Assembly: GCF_030378165.1 (NCBI RefSeq)
Contig: NZ_CP119766.1
Location: 3,968,001-4,032,000, forward strand
Length of the DNA stretch: 64,000 nucleotides
Direction of reading: 5' to 3'
DNA from: Flavobacterium panacagri
Lineage (GTDB): Bacteria > Bacteroidota > Bacteroidia > Flavobacteriales > Flavobacteriaceae
Below, one piece after another: positions 51,659 through 61,916 of the stretch (its first letter is position 1; every line of letters begins with the position of its first letter). The notes under the pieces are model-generated. The model did not search any database and was not told the origin of the DNA. It saw only the letters and a list, made by a program, of their open reading frames with translations. Both the position numbers and the translations under genes were made by a program.

Positions 51659-54121
51659 ATGATTAAAAACTACCTGCTATTACTGGCTTTGTGCTTTTTT
51701 ACGTCATTAAATGCACAGATAATTAATATTCCAGATGCTAATTTTAAAGCAAAATTATTAGAAGCAAATACAGAAAACTCAATAGCCTTAGATCAGAAAG
51801 GAAACCGTATTTTAATTGATATTAATAAGGACGGAGAAATTCAATTATCTGAGGCCTTAAATGTTTATTGCTTAAGTTTAAACAAGTCTAATGTTTCTTC
51901 TTTAGTTGGAATTAAAAGTTTTAGTAATTTGACATTTTTATATTGTGCAGAAAACCAAATATCTTCTTTAGATGTTAGTGGACTGAATCTGTTGAATGTT
52001 TTAGATTGTAAAAAAAATATTTTAAATAATTTAAATGTTCTAGGATGTCTTAGTTTGGATAATGTTGATTGCAGTGAGAATCAATTAACAAGTTTAAATT
52101 TGCAAGGATGTGAAAAATTAACAAACTTATTATGCCAAGATAACCCATTGAGTAATTTAAATGCTGCAACATCTTTGAGTTTAAGAACATTAAATTTTTC
52201 GAGAACTCGATTGTCCAACTTTGAAGTGAAAAATTTTGTAGACCTTGAAGTTTTATATTGTTCAGATTTAGGTTTAAATGTACTCGATTTAAAAGGCTTG
52301 ACCAAATTAGAGATATTATTATGTGCATATAATAATTTAACAAATCTTGATGTTACGGATTTGATAAGCTTAAGGCAATTAATGTGTAGGGATAATTTCT
52401 TGAAGAATTTAAATATCTCTAATTTAATGAAGTTGGAACTTATAGATTTTGGAAATGATCAATTTGATTCTATCGATCTTCCAGTTACTCCTAATCTTTC
52501 TTTTGTTGGGTTTTATAATACTTCTTTAACCTCCATTGATCTTAATAAATTAAAAGGTTTAAGTATTTTGTGGGTAATAGATAATCCGTTGCTGGAATCT
52601 ATATATATAAAGAACGGAAATGTTAAAAACGATGTAACGATAGCTAGAAATGAAAATCTAAAATTTATTTGTACAGATGAAGAACAAATTTCACAGATAG
52701 AGAATTATCTTAATTTCTTCCATCAGTTAAATGTTAATGTCAATTCTTTTTGTTCATTTGAACCAGGAGGAAATAACTATCTGGTCGAAGGTGTTAAAAA
52801 ACTGGATTTTAATACAAATGGTTGTGATTCATCCGACATTTCTGCAGATTTTAAACTTGACATTACTGACGGTACGATAAACGGAAGTATAATTAGTGTA
52901 ACAGAAGATTATTCAATAAAACTAAAAGAGGGTAATTATAAAATAACACCAGCACTCGAAAATCCTAATTATTTTACTGTTTATCCAACATTTTTGCAAG
53001 TTGAATTTCCTGCGCAAACAAGCCCATTTGTTCAGAATTTTTGTGTAACACCTTTAGGAGTTCATAATGATTTAGAAATTATAATTATTCCTTTAGATGC
53101 TGCCAGACCAGGTTTTGATGCTAAGTATAAATTGGTTTACAAAAATAAAGGTAATACAATTCAGTCAGGAACAGTAAACTTTAATTTTGATGACTCAGTT
53201 TTGGATTTAGTTTCTTCAAATTTTGGCGTTTCTGCTCAAAATCTGAATAACTTAGTTTGGAATTTCTCCAATTTAAAACCTCTTGAAAGCAGAGAAATTC
53301 AATTGGTTTTTAATGTTAATTCACCATCAGAAACCCCAGCAGTAAATATTAATGATATTCTAAAGTATAAAGCCACAATAAGTTCTCAAGAAGTTGATGA
53401 AATGCCGGCAGATAATAGTTTTGAGTTTAATCAAACCGTTGTGGATGCATACGATCCAAATGATAAAACCTGTTTAGAAGGAAATGTTATTAAACCAGAA
53501 TTGATAGGAGAGTATGTACATTATCTCATTAGATTTGAAAATACTGGAACTTATCCTGCCGAAAATATTGTCGTAAAAGATATCATTGATCTTTCAAAAT
53601 TTGATATTTCTACTTTAATTCCAACTAGTTCAAGTCATTCATTTGTTACCAGAATTTCAGATAAAAACAAAGTGGAATTTATTTTTGAAAATATACACCT
53701 CCCTTTTGACGATGCTAATAATGATGGTTATATTGCTTTTAAAATAAAAACATTACCGGATTTAAAAGTAGGGGATTCTTTTACAAATGAAGCAAGCATC
53801 TACTTTGATTATAATTTCCCAATCCTTACGAATAAAACCTTATCTGTTTTTAAAACTACTTTAGGGACTCAAGATTTTAAATTTGAAGAGCATTTTAATA
53901 TTTATCCAAATCCAGTGAGGGATTTTTTAAATATAGAATCTAAAAATGATCTTGAAAAAGAATCAATTACTGTGTATAACGTTTTGGGACAGTTAGTTTT
54001 AACGATACCAAATGCTTCTAACATAACAAAAATTGATGTTTCAAAATTTCAATCAGGTACTTATCTTTTACAGGTCAAAAGTTTAAAAGGAACTTCAACT
54101 GTAAAGTTTGTAAAAAATTAG
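51659..54121 (+). CDS. Secreted leucine-rich-repeat protein with type IX sorting tail
   Basis: An 820-residue exported protein. Signal peptide YLLLLALCFFTSLNAQ; then about thirteen irregular leucine-rich repeats in residues 60-340 with recurring NLTxLxVSxLxxLxxLxC-like units and many Cys (LDCKKN, VDCSEN, LLCQDN). Residues 440-740 are beta-sandwich (DPNDKTCLEGN, DYNFPILTNKTLSVF) typical of flavobacterial adhesins. The last 75 residues (FNIYPNPVRDFLNIESKN to GTYLLQVKSLKG) are a type A sorting domain recognised by the type IX system. Probably a surface adhesin. Confidence 0.9.
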   Translation: MIKNYLLLLALCFFTSLNAQIINIPDANFKAKLLEANTENSIALDQKGNRILIDINKDGEIQLSEALNVYCLSLNKSNVSSLVGIKSFSNLTFLYCAENQISSLDVSGLNLLNVLDCKKNILNNLNVLGCLSLDNVDCSENQLTSLNLQGCEKLTNLLCQDNPLSNLNAATSLSLRTLNFSRTRLSNFEVKNFVDLEVLYCSDLGLNVLDLKGLTKLEILLCAYNNLTNLDVTDLISLRQLMCRDNFLKNLNISNLMKLELIDFGNDQFDSIDLPVTPNLSFVGFYNTSLTSIDLNKLKGLSILWVIDNPLLESIYIKNGNVKNDVTIARNENLKFICTDEEQISQIENYLNFFHQLNVNVNSFCSFEPGGNNYLVEGVKKLDFNTNGCDSSDISADFKLDITDGTINGSIISVTEDYSIKLKEGNYKITPALENPNYFTVYPTFLQVEFPAQTSPFVQNFCVTPLGVHNDLEIIIIPLDAARPGFDAKYKLVYKNKGNTIQSGTVNFNFDDSVLDLVSSNFGVSAQNLNNLVWNFSNLKPLESREIQLVFNVNSPSETPAVNINDILKYKATISSQEVDEMPADNSFEFNQTVVDAYDPNDKTCLEGNVIKPELIGEYVHYLIRFENTGTYPAENIVVKDIIDLSKFDISTLIPTSSSHSFVTRISDKNKVEFIFENIHLPFDDANNDGYIAFKIKTLPDLKVGDSFTNEASIYFDYNFPILTNKTLSVFKTTLGTQDFKFEEHFNIYPNPVRDFLNIESKNDLEKESITVYNVLGQLVLTIPNASNITKIDVSKFQSGTYLLQVKSLKGTSTVKFVKN

Positions 54122-54144
54122 ACTTATAATTTTATTTATTAGTT

Positions 54145-54174
54145 TAAAGCCTTACTTAGTAGGGCTTTTTTTTG
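54145..54174 (+). terminator. Terminator of the LRR gene
   Basis: AAAGCCTTACTTAGTAGGGCTTTTTTTT forms a seven-base-pair stem with a T run (given here as its parts AAAGCC and GGGCTTTTTTTT). Confidence 0.85.
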
Positions 54175-54180
54175 TTAAAG

Positions 54181-54206
54181 AAATTCCGCTTGTAAACGGA
54201 ATTTTT
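54181..54206 (+). terminator. Second hairpin after the LRR gene
   Basis: AAATTCCG/CGGAATTT with an eight-base loop and a short T run, just behind the first terminator. Confidence 0.65.
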
Positions 54207-54666
54207 AAAACTCTCAAATTTTATCTACCAAATCAAACCTGTAGGAATTGACTAAAAATCCATATTAGATATTTTAATGATGAAGTTGGTAGTTCTATTT
54301 AGTTAATTAAAATTTAATATATAGTAAATTTAAGATTAAGTAAAAAAACTACGGAAATACTGACGGATTTAAAAAAAGCTTTATTTTTTTTGTAATAATT
54401 GGCTTTTTATCATTTGCTTTTCTATATTTATCAAACATAAATAAAAAATAATGTTAAAATTTGATTCATTTTGTATGAATTAAATCTTTCGTTTATGTAA
54501 AAATCTTGTTTATTTTTTGTTAAATAAAAGTTTGCTGAATGCATATTTTTTTAATTAACTGTAGAAAGCCGATTTTAATTAATGTAATTAATTCATATTA
54601 TTTTTGGAAGATGATTTTTGTTCTTCTTTTCATGATTTGATTCTTACGCCTCAAAGTTTTTACGAT
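54207..54666. other. 460-bp AT-rich leader of the sigma factor locus
   Basis: No gene, tRNA or clear dispersed repeat seen. Very AT-rich, with several short A and T runs; must contain the promoter of the sigma-factor gene. No confident -33/-7 pair found. Confidence 0.4.
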
Positions 54667-55272
54667 ATGAGCCACATTTTAAAAAACAAAATGCTAGACG
54701 ATTTTATTCTTTGGAATAATTTAAAAAATGGTGACGAAAGATCTTTCTCTTTACTTTTTGAGAAATATTATTGTGATTTAATTAATTACGGAAATTCGTT
54801 GTGCCCTTTTGCAGAGAAGGTACAAGATTGTATTCAGGATGTTTTTGCTGATATCTGGCTTTATCGTGGTTCATTGCAAGATAATGTAATTGTAAAGGCT
54901 TATCTGCTTTCTAGTGTCAGGAAAAGAATTGCCCGTTTACACGAAAGAGACTATGTTTTTAGAAAAACAACTACTACAGATGTTTTGGAATTTTTGTTTG
55001 ATTTTTCTATAGAAAATGCTCTGGTAGAAGATGAAGTTACCGCAGAACGTGTTTTGTACTTAAATAAATTATTAAACGATTTACCTGGGCGTCAGAAAGA
55101 AGCATTGTATCTTCGTTATCATCAAGGCTTGAGTGTGGATCAAATTGCGGAGCTTCTAGATGTGAATTATCAATCTGCAAATAACTTGTTGCATCGTGGT
55201 TTGTTAAGTCTTCGTAAAGAATGGAAAGGAAGTATTCCGCTCCTAATCCTTATATCTTCAGGGGTTTTGTAA
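54667..55272 (+). CDS. ECF RNA polymerase sigma factor
   Basis: The ATG at 54667 gives 201 residues; the frame is open further upstream from a TTG, and the ATG at 54694 is an alternative. Region 2 is SFSLLFEKYYCDLINYGNSL with DCIQDVFADIWLYRG. Region 4 is LPGRQKEALYLRYHQGLSVD followed by QIAELLDVNYQSANNLLHRG. It belongs to the Bacteroidota ECF group that pairs with FecR-type anti-sigma factors. The next genes, fecR-like and susC-like, form the matching signalling set. Confidence 0.93.
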   Translation: MSHILKNKMLDDFILWNNLKNGDERSFSLLFEKYYCDLINYGNSLCPFAEKVQDCIQDVFADIWLYRGSLQDNVIVKAYLLSSVRKRIARLHERDYVFRKTTTTDVLEFLFDFSIENALVEDEVTAERVLYLNKLLNDLPGRQKEALYLRYHQGLSVDQIAELLDVNYQSANNLLHRGLLSLRKEWKGSIPLLILISSGVL

Positions 55273-55362
55273 TTTTTTAAGAAATAATCAAAAAAAAATC
55301 TTAAATAAGTGAGTATATAATATAAAAACTGTCCTCTATGTTTTTGTAACCTTAATAATAAG

Positions 55363-56478
55363 ATGCAAAAACGTAATAATTATACCGAAATAGAAGACTT
55401 CTTAGCTGATGAATCGTTTCAATTATGGATTTTATCTAAAATTGATGAACAAGGCTGGGAAGAATGGACTTTAGAAAATCTTCAAAGAGCCAAATTAGTT
55501 GAAGATGCAAGGCTTTTACTTTTAGCCATGCGAGTGCCAGACTCAAAATTATCTTCGAGTCAAGTTCATGAAGCTTTAAAAGAAACTTGGCAAAAAATTG
55601 AACAAAGAGAGGTACTCTCTCAGGAAACTTTAAGAACTAGAAAACGTAGAACGGTTAGATACTGGACAACTGGTATTGCCGCTGCTGTTTTGGTTGGTTT
55701 GTTCTCTGCTTGGTTTTTTAAAAATGATATTTTGCCAAACGACAATGTAGTAACATACAATGAATTGGTACAAGAGAACAACGAAGGTTTGGTAGAACAA
55801 ACCAACAATACTGAAAAATCTCAAACCATTACATTATCCGACGGAAGCTCTGTATTGTTACAGCCTAATAGTAAATTAAGCTATCCTAAAATCTTTACAG
55901 GAAACGAAAGAAAAGTGTATTTATCTGGTGAAGGTTTTTTTGAAATTAGTAAAAACCCTAAAAAGCCATTTTTTGTTTATGCAAATGAAATTGTTACTCG
56001 TGTTGTTGGTACTAGTTTTAGAGTAAAAGCTTATCCAGATCAGCAAAATGTCGAAGTACTTGTTCGTACTGGTAAAGTGAGAGTAAAATCTAATGATTTA
56101 GCACGATCTGTTAAAAACGAAGAAATAGTATTGCTTCCTAATCAAGCTGTACGTTTTGCACGTAAAGAATTTGTCTTTAATAAAATTACAAATATTACTG
56201 CCGATCCCGTCTTAGTAAACAGTGTTACCAATATTGAGCAGTTAAGTTTTGAATTTACAGATATTCCTGTGGCACAAATTCTTGAAACAATTGAGCAGGC
56301 TTATTTAGTAGATATAGATTTTCCACATGATAAATTAAAAGACTGCCGATTAACCACTTCATTGAGTGATCAGCCATTGGCAGAAAAACTGAAAATTATT
56401 TGTAAAAGTATTGGTAATGATACCAATTATGAAATGAATGGAAATCAAATTGTAATTACGACTTCTGGCTGTAACTAG
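55363..56478 (+). CDS. FecR-type anti-sigma factor
   Basis: A 371-residue transmembrane regulator. The cytoplasmic N-terminus (1-98) should bind the sigma factor; a single membrane helix is at 100-119 (YWTTGIAAAVLVGLFSAWFF); the periplasmic FecR domain has QTITLSDGSSVLLQPNSKL and VYLSGEGFFEISKN; the C-terminal 75 residues (LSFEFTDIPVAQILETIEQA) fit DUF4974. It transmits ligand status from the SusC-like receptor to the sigma factor. Confidence 0.94.
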   Translation: MQKRNNYTEIEDFLADESFQLWILSKIDEQGWEEWTLENLQRAKLVEDARLLLLAMRVPDSKLSSSQVHEALKETWQKIEQREVLSQETLRTRKRRTVRYWTTGIAAAVLVGLFSAWFFKNDILPNDNVVTYNELVQENNEGLVEQTNNTEKSQTITLSDGSSVLLQPNSKLSYPKIFTGNERKVYLSGEGFFEISKNPKKPFFVYANEIVTRVVGTSFRVKAYPDQQNVEVLVRTGKVRVKSNDLARSVKNEEIVLLPNQAVRFARKEFVFNKITNITADPVLVNSVTNIEQLSFEFTDIPVAQILETIEQAYLVDIDFPHDKLKDCRLTTSLSDQPLAEKLKIICKSIGNDTNYEMNGNQIVITTSGCN

Positions 56479-56583
56479 AGCTCTAATTCAATTAGAATAA
56501 AAAAATAAAAGAACCAAAATTAAACTGATTGTCTAAAGCTAAAAAATGAGATAACTGCCTATGTAAAAAATGAATGCATAAAA

Positions 56584-56647
56584 AAGTGCCGAAGATGCTG
56601 TAACATTCTCGACACTTGAATTTAGTAAATCACTCTCTGTAAAGAGT
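56584..56647 (+). promoter_or_regulatory. Two hairpins in the susC leader
   Basis: The first hairpin (56584-56617) pairs AAGTGCCGAAGATG with CATTCTCGACACTT around a short loop; the second (56632-56647) pairs ACTCT with AGAGT. They lie 60-120 bases ahead of the SusC-like start and may act as mRNA leader structure or terminator for fecR. Confidence 0.45.
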
Positions 56648-56705
56648 AATTTATGATGTTTCTTAAAATACACTCGAATAGTATTAATCAAAACAAACCA
56701 AAATT

Positions 56706-59700
56706 ATGAAAAAACCTGTTGTCAAGCAACGATTACTTCACCAAATCATGAAAATAACGCTGTTTCAATTTGTGTTAGCACTTATCTTTTCAAGTGTTAC
56801 TTTCGCAAATAATGTAAATGGGCAGAAAAAACTAGATACTAAAGTTACAATTACAGTCGAAAATCTAACTTTAGACAATGCTTTATCTAAAATCGAGAAA
56901 TCTGCTCATGTAAAATTTTCTTATAATTCTAGACTGCCTCAGCTTTCGCAGAAAGTTAGTATAGAAGCAAATCAAGAAACTTTATCTAGTATTCTAAGCA
57001 GAATATTAGTGCCATTTAATATAACTTTTTCTGAGGTCAGCAATCAAATTGTACTTCAAAAAAATGTTTCTGGTTCTTTTGCGAATGTAAATAACCATGA
57101 TTCATTATTTGAACTTTTGACTTTTGGCCCAATTATTAAAGGAAAAGTAACAGATCAGACAGGAAGTCCACTTCCAGGCGCTACTGTTATGGCTAAGGGG
57201 ACAAAAACGGCAGTTTTGACCGATTTTGATGGAAATTTCGTTATCGAAATGCCTGCTAACGTGAATCGTTTAGTTATTTCTTACGTTGGTATGGAATCTA
57301 AAGAAATCGGTATAGAAAATACTACGCCAACAATTGTTTTAACTGAAGCAGGGCAAAATCTTAAAGAGGTTGTGATTACAACTGGATACGAAAAAACTTC
57401 GAAAAGAACATTTACAGGAGCTATCAGTAAAATTTCTGGAGCTGAATTAAAAGTGGATGGAGTAGTAGATGTCAGTAGAATGATCGAAGGTAAAGCTGCT
57501 GGGGTTACAGTACAAAACGTTACCGGTACATTTGGTACAGCACCAAAAATTACAGTTCGTGGATCTTCTTCAATTTTTGGAGATACAAAACCTTTATGGG
57601 TTATTGATGGGGTTGTACAGGAAGATATTATCAATATAACTTTTGCTGACTTAGCTTCAGGAAATTCAGAGACTTTGTTAAGTTCTTCAGTTGCAGGATT
57701 AAATGCAAATGACATTCAAAGTATTGAAATATTGAAAGATGCGTCGGCTACCTCAATCTATGGTTCAAGATCGTTAAATGGAGTTGTAGTAGTTACAACA
57801 AAGCAAGGACGTAGAGATTCTCCGTTAAAAGTGAGTTACAATTTAGAACAAACTGTGAGATCTGTACCAAGTTACACGCAATATGATATTTTAAATTCTC
57901 AGGAGTCAATGAGTATTTTTAAAGAAATGGAATCCAAAGGTTTTCTAGATTTGCCATCAACTGTTCAAGGAAGATATGGAGGAGTTTACAATATTCTTGG
58001 AAGAGCAATCAATACATATAATCCAGAAACTGGCGGTTATTTAGTAAATAATGATCCTGTAAGCCGTAACAATTTCTTAAAAAAGTATGAATTAGCTAAT
58101 ACAGATTGGTTTAGCGTTTTATTTAGACCTTCTATTACGCAAAATCACTCTTTAAGTTTTTCAGGTGGAGGAAAGAATAATACTTTTTACGCTTCTTTAG
58201 GATATTATACAGATCCAGGATGGACTATTGCTGATAATGTACAACAATTATCATCAAACATTAAAGGAACTTTCTATATTAATGACAGATTAAATCTTAC
58301 ATTATCTACATTGGCATCTATTAGAAAACAAGGTGCTCCTGGTACTTACGAAAGTCAAAAAGATGAAGTTTTTGGAAAAGTAACAAGGGATTTTGATATT
58401 AACCCATTTAGTTATGTATTAAATACAAGTAGAACCCTAAGGCCATATGATGAAAATGGAAATTTAGAGTATTACAGAAATAACTGGGCTCCAATGAATA
58501 TCATAAATGAGTTAAATACTAACTATTTAGATATTGATGTGAAAGATATTCGTTTCCAGTTGGATTTAGATTATAAAATTTCTCCACATTTAACTTATAG
58601 CTTAACTGGATCTGCTCGTTATGCAAATACAAGTAGAGAACATAAAATTTTGGAAGGATCCAACGTTGTTGGTGCTTACAATGCGATGGAAACAACAATC
58701 GTAAGAGATCAGAATATCTTTTTGTATAAAGATCCAAATGATTTAACAGCGCCTGGTGTTTCTGTCTTGCCTAATGGAGGCTTTTTAAGAAAGTTTACAA
58801 ATGACATGACTTCTTATAATATTAGAAATAGTGTTACTTATAGAAATACATTTGCTGAAAAACACGAATTGGAAGGTTTCTTCGGTACTGAATTGCGTTC
58901 TGTAGATAGAAATAGTGATAATTTCATAGCGGCTGGTCTTCAATATGATAGAGGTCTTACCGCTTTTACCGATCCTAGATTGATCGAGAAAGTTATAAAC
59001 GAAGGAAACTCTTATTATGGATTTAATGCCGAAAGAGAACGTACAGTAGGTTTCTTTGGAAAAGTTGGTTATACTTATGATCGTCGTTATACGGCTTCTG
59101 TAACAGGACGTTATGATGGATCAAACAGACAAGGAGACAGTGGTTCATCAAGATGGCTACCTACCTATACTTTTAGTGGAAAATGGAACCTTTCTGAAGA
59201 AAAATTTATGAAAGATCTTAAAGCAATCAATAATTTAGCTCTAAGAGGTTCTTATGGTTTAACAGCTACTGCTGGGCCAGCGACTAACTCTTTGGCTATT
59301 TATAAAAGTTTTATCTCTGATCGTTTAAATCTTGATGACAGAGAAACAGGTATACAAATTGATCAATTACAAAACGGTGATTTAACTTGGGAAAAACAGT
59401 TCGAAACTAATATTGGACTTGATTTAGGAATGTTCAACAACAGAGTGCAATTCGTGACTGATGTTTATCGTCGTAAAGCATTTGATTTAGTTGACTACGT
59501 AATTACATCTGGAATTGGAGGTCAAAGAATTAAGCAGGGAAATAATGCAAACATGGAAACTAAAGGTATTGAAGTGGGTATAACGACTCAAAATATCGCT
59601 AGCCGTGATTTTAAATGGTCAACTACGCTTAATTTCTCAGTTTTCAAACAAGAAATTACAAAATTAGAGAATAAACCAACAGCATTTGATTTGATTGATG

Positions 59701-60410
59701 GAAATGGAGGAAATGCTATTGGTCATCCTAGAAACTCAATTTATTCATATCAATTTACAGGTTTAAACAATCAAGGTCTTCCAACATTTGTTATGGCACC
59801 GGGTGAAACAGATAATATTACAGGTGCTAATTTTCAAGATAATGATAATGTTACTGATTACTTGAAGTATGAAGGATCTATTGAACCAAATAAATCAATT
59901 GGTTTAGCAAATACATTTACTTATAAAAACTGGTCATTGTATGTTTTCTTCGTTGGATCAGGAGGGAATAAGGTTCGTTTAAACCCAGTATATGATAGTC
60001 AGTATGATGATTTAACTGTATTTACAAAAGAATATACTAATCGTTGGATTAATCCAGGTGATGAGAATTATACAAACGTACCAGTTATTGCAGATAAGAG
60101 ATTGATTACAGATTATGGTGGAAGAAACATGTTGTCTAGAGCTTACAATACCTATAATTACTCTGATGTAAGAATTGCAGATGGCGATTTTGTAAGATTA
60201 AAGAATATTTCATTAAGCTGGGAGTTTCCAAAAGAATTCAAGCAGAAATTAGGGGTGAGCACTTTCACATTAAAAGGTTCAGCTGTTAATCCTTGGTTAA
60301 TTTATTCTGATAAGAAATTAAATGGTCAAGATCCTGAATTCCGTAATACAGGAGGAGTTGCATTTCCAATCACTTCTCAGTACACATTCACTTTAAACCT
60401 TTCATTATAA
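56706..60410 (+). CDS. SusC/RagA-like TonB-dependent receptor with STN domain
   Basis: A 1234-residue outer-membrane receptor. After the signal (cleaved near residue 35) comes an STN signalling domain (residues 46-118: VTITVENLTLDNALSKIEKS), a carboxypeptidase-like domain (144-222: IKGKVTDQTGSPLPGATVMA), the plug with IEILKDASATSIYGSRSLNG and GVVVVTTKQG, and a long beta-barrel ending FTLNLSL. The STN domain shows it signals to the FecR/sigma pair upstream. With SusD downstream it forms the lidded import pair. The substrate is unknown. Confidence 0.95.
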   Translation: MKKPVVKQRLLHQIMKITLFQFVLALIFSSVTFANNVNGQKKLDTKVTITVENLTLDNALSKIEKSAHVKFSYNSRLPQLSQKVSIEANQETLSSILSRILVPFNITFSEVSNQIVLQKNVSGSFANVNNHDSLFELLTFGPIIKGKVTDQTGSPLPGATVMAKGTKTAVLTDFDGNFVIEMPANVNRLVISYVGMESKEIGIENTTPTIVLTEAGQNLKEVVITTGYEKTSKRTFTGAISKISGAELKVDGVVDVSRMIEGKAAGVTVQNVTGTFGTAPKITVRGSSSIFGDTKPLWVIDGVVQEDIINITFADLASGNSETLLSSSVAGLNANDIQSIEILKDASATSIYGSRSLNGVVVVTTKQGRRDSPLKVSYNLEQTVRSVPSYTQYDILNSQESMSIFKEMESKGFLDLPSTVQGRYGGVYNILGRAINTYNPETGGYLVNNDPVSRNNFLKKYELANTDWFSVLFRPSITQNHSLSFSGGGKNNTFYASLGYYTDPGWTIADNVQQLSSNIKGTFYINDRLNLTLSTLASIRKQGAPGTYESQKDEVFGKVTRDFDINPFSYVLNTSRTLRPYDENGNLEYYRNNWAPMNIINELNTNYLDIDVKDIRFQLDLDYKISPHLTYSLTGSARYANTSREHKILEGSNVVGAYNAMETTIVRDQNIFLYKDPNDLTAPGVSVLPNGGFLRKFTNDMTSYNIRNSVTYRNTFAEKHELEGFFGTELRSVDRNSDNFIAAGLQYDRGLTAFTDPRLIEKVINEGNSYYGFNAERERTVGFFGKVGYTYDRRYTASVTGRYDGSNRQGDSGSSRWLPTYTFSGKWNLSEEKFMKDLKAINNLALRGSYGLTATAGPATNSLAIYKSFISDRLNLDDRETGIQIDQLQNGDLTWEKQFETNIGLDLGMFNNRVQFVTDVYRRKAFDLVDYVITSGIGGQRIKQGNNANMETKGIEVGITTQNIASRDFKWSTTLNFSVFKQEITKLENKPTAFDLIDGNGGNAIGHPRNSIYSYQFTGLNNQGLPTFVMAPGETDNITGANFQDNDNVTDYLKYEGSIEPNKSIGLANTFTYKNWSLYVFFVGSGGNKVRLNPVYDSQYDDLTVFTKEYTNRWINPGDENYTNVPVIADKRLITDYGGRNMLSRAYNTYNYSDVRIADGDFVRLKNISLSWEFPKEFKQKLGVSTFTLKGSAVNPWLIYSDKKLNGQDPEFRNTGGVAFPITSQYTFTLNLSL

Positions 60411-60421
60411 TTGTTTTGATT

Positions 60422-61900
60422 ATGAAAAATATAAAAATAACACTTTCATTATTATTAGTGATTACTCTTAGCAGCTGTGATGATTTCCTTTCAGAAACTC
60501 CAGACAATAGGACTCAAATAGATACGGCAGACAAAATATCAGAATTGTTGGTTAATGCATATCCAACAGGTGGTACTTATATGGATTTTGCAGAAACAAT
60601 GACAGATAACGTTGGTGATGGACAGTTAGCTGAAACTCTACCCAAAAATGAGCAAAATTATAATTGGGAAATGAACAATGAAACAAACATTGATACACAG
60701 GCTAATTACTGGGATGCTTGTTACAGAGCAATTGCCCATGCAAATAAAGCATTACAGGCGATTAACGAATTAGGAAATCCTTCGAGTTTAAATCCTCAGA
60801 AAGGAGAAGCTTTATTAGCTCGAGCTTACTCACACTTTATGTTGGTTTCATTTTGGTCACAAAGGTATAATCCTTTAACAGCTGATAAAGATTTAGGTAT
60901 TCCTTATGTTGCTGAACCAGAGGAAGTATTAATTAAAAAGTATAAAAGAAATACAGTTAAAGAAGTTTTTGATTTTATACAAAAAGATATTGAAGAAGGA
61001 TTAAAACTTGTTGGCAATAACTATTCTGAACCAAAATTTCACTTTACAAAAGAAGCGGCAAACGCATTTGCAAGCCGTTTCTATTTAATAAAAGGAGATT
61101 GGGATAAAGTTCTTGAAGTATCAGAAGGATTAGGTTCAAAGCCAGTAGGGAAACTAAGAAATTATTTGGCGTTTACAGCTTTAGATCCTAATATTCAATT
61201 TATTGAATATGCAAAATCAGTAGAGCCTGCTAATTTGCTAGTAGTTTCAGCTTATTCAATTTATGCTAGAGCAACTCAACTTAACCGATTTTATTTGGCA
61301 GGAGATAGAAGTCAAAATATTTTAGGTGCTTCAACGAATATTTTTGGAAAAGCTTGGCTTTATAAAACCTATTCATACAATAGTAGCATGACCGTTTTTT
61401 CTCCAAAGTTTAAAGAGTATTTTAAGTATACAAATCTTACGGCAAATATTGGACAACCTTATTTAGGTACAGTTCTCTTATCTTACGATGAATTTTATTT
61501 GAACAGAATTGAAGCGCTTGTAATGAAAAATCGTATTGACGAAGCTAATACTGAATTAGAATATTTCTTTGGTACAAGAACTACAGGATATAACGCAGCG
61601 ACAGATAAACTTACAAGGGCAAAAGTGGAGGCTAAATATCCAGTAATTGCAGACGAATATACTCCTTATTATTCGATGACACCTGTGCAGACTTCTTATG
61701 TTAAAGCAATTGCGGAAACTAGAAGAAGAGATTTTATTCATGAAGGAATTAGATGGTTTGATGTTAAACGTTTTAACATTGTTGTAGTACACGAAACATT
61801 TAACAAACCAACAAATACTTTGGAAAAAGATGATAACCGCAGAGCGTTACAAATTCCTTTAAGCGCATCAAGTAACGGAGTAGAAAAAAATCCTAGATAA
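60422..61900 (+). CDS. SusD/RagB-like outer-membrane lipoprotein
   Basis: The ATG at 60422 gives 492 residues with lipobox LSSCDDF (Cys near 20); the frame is open two codons further up from a TTG. SusD features: ETPDNRTQID near the start, TPR-like helices with ALLARAYSHFMLVSFWSQRY, and the C-terminal RRRDFIHEGIRWFDVKRFNI. It is the surface lid of the SusC-like receptor. No carbohydrate-active enzymes follow, so the substrate may be a peptide or a metal complex rather than a glycan. Confidence 0.95.
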   Translation: MKNIKITLSLLLVITLSSCDDFLSETPDNRTQIDTADKISELLVNAYPTGGTYMDFAETMTDNVGDGQLAETLPKNEQNYNWEMNNETNIDTQANYWDACYRAIAHANKALQAINELGNPSSLNPQKGEALLARAYSHFMLVSFWSQRYNPLTADKDLGIPYVAEPEEVLIKKYKRNTVKEVFDFIQKDIEEGLKLVGNNYSEPKFHFTKEAANAFASRFYLIKGDWDKVLEVSEGLGSKPVGKLRNYLAFTALDPNIQFIEYAKSVEPANLLVVSAYSIYARATQLNRFYLAGDRSQNILGASTNIFGKAWLYKTYSYNSSMTVFSPKFKEYFKYTNLTANIGQPYLGTVLLSYDEFYLNRIEALVMKNRIDEANTELEYFFGTRTTGYNAATDKLTRAKVEAKYPVIADEYTPYYSMTPVQTSYVKAIAETRRRDFIHEGIRWFDVKRFNIVVVHETFNKPTNTLEKDDNRRALQIPLSASSNGVEKNPR

Positions 61901-61916
61901 ATAAAATTTTAGTATT

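Noticed and set aside
51900..52680. Tandem DNA repeat in the LRR region
   Set aside because: The repetition is at protein level (leucine-rich repeats); the DNA units are too diverged to count as a DNA repeat.
57281..57715. Minus-strand 144-residue open frame inside the SusC-like gene
   Set aside because: It overlaps a strongly conserved receptor gene in the opposite strand and has no recognisable feature.
60422..61900. Polysaccharide utilisation locus for a glycan
   Set aside because: No glycoside hydrolase or lyase is present; the associated enzyme is a HExxH protein, so a glycan substrate is not supported within the window.
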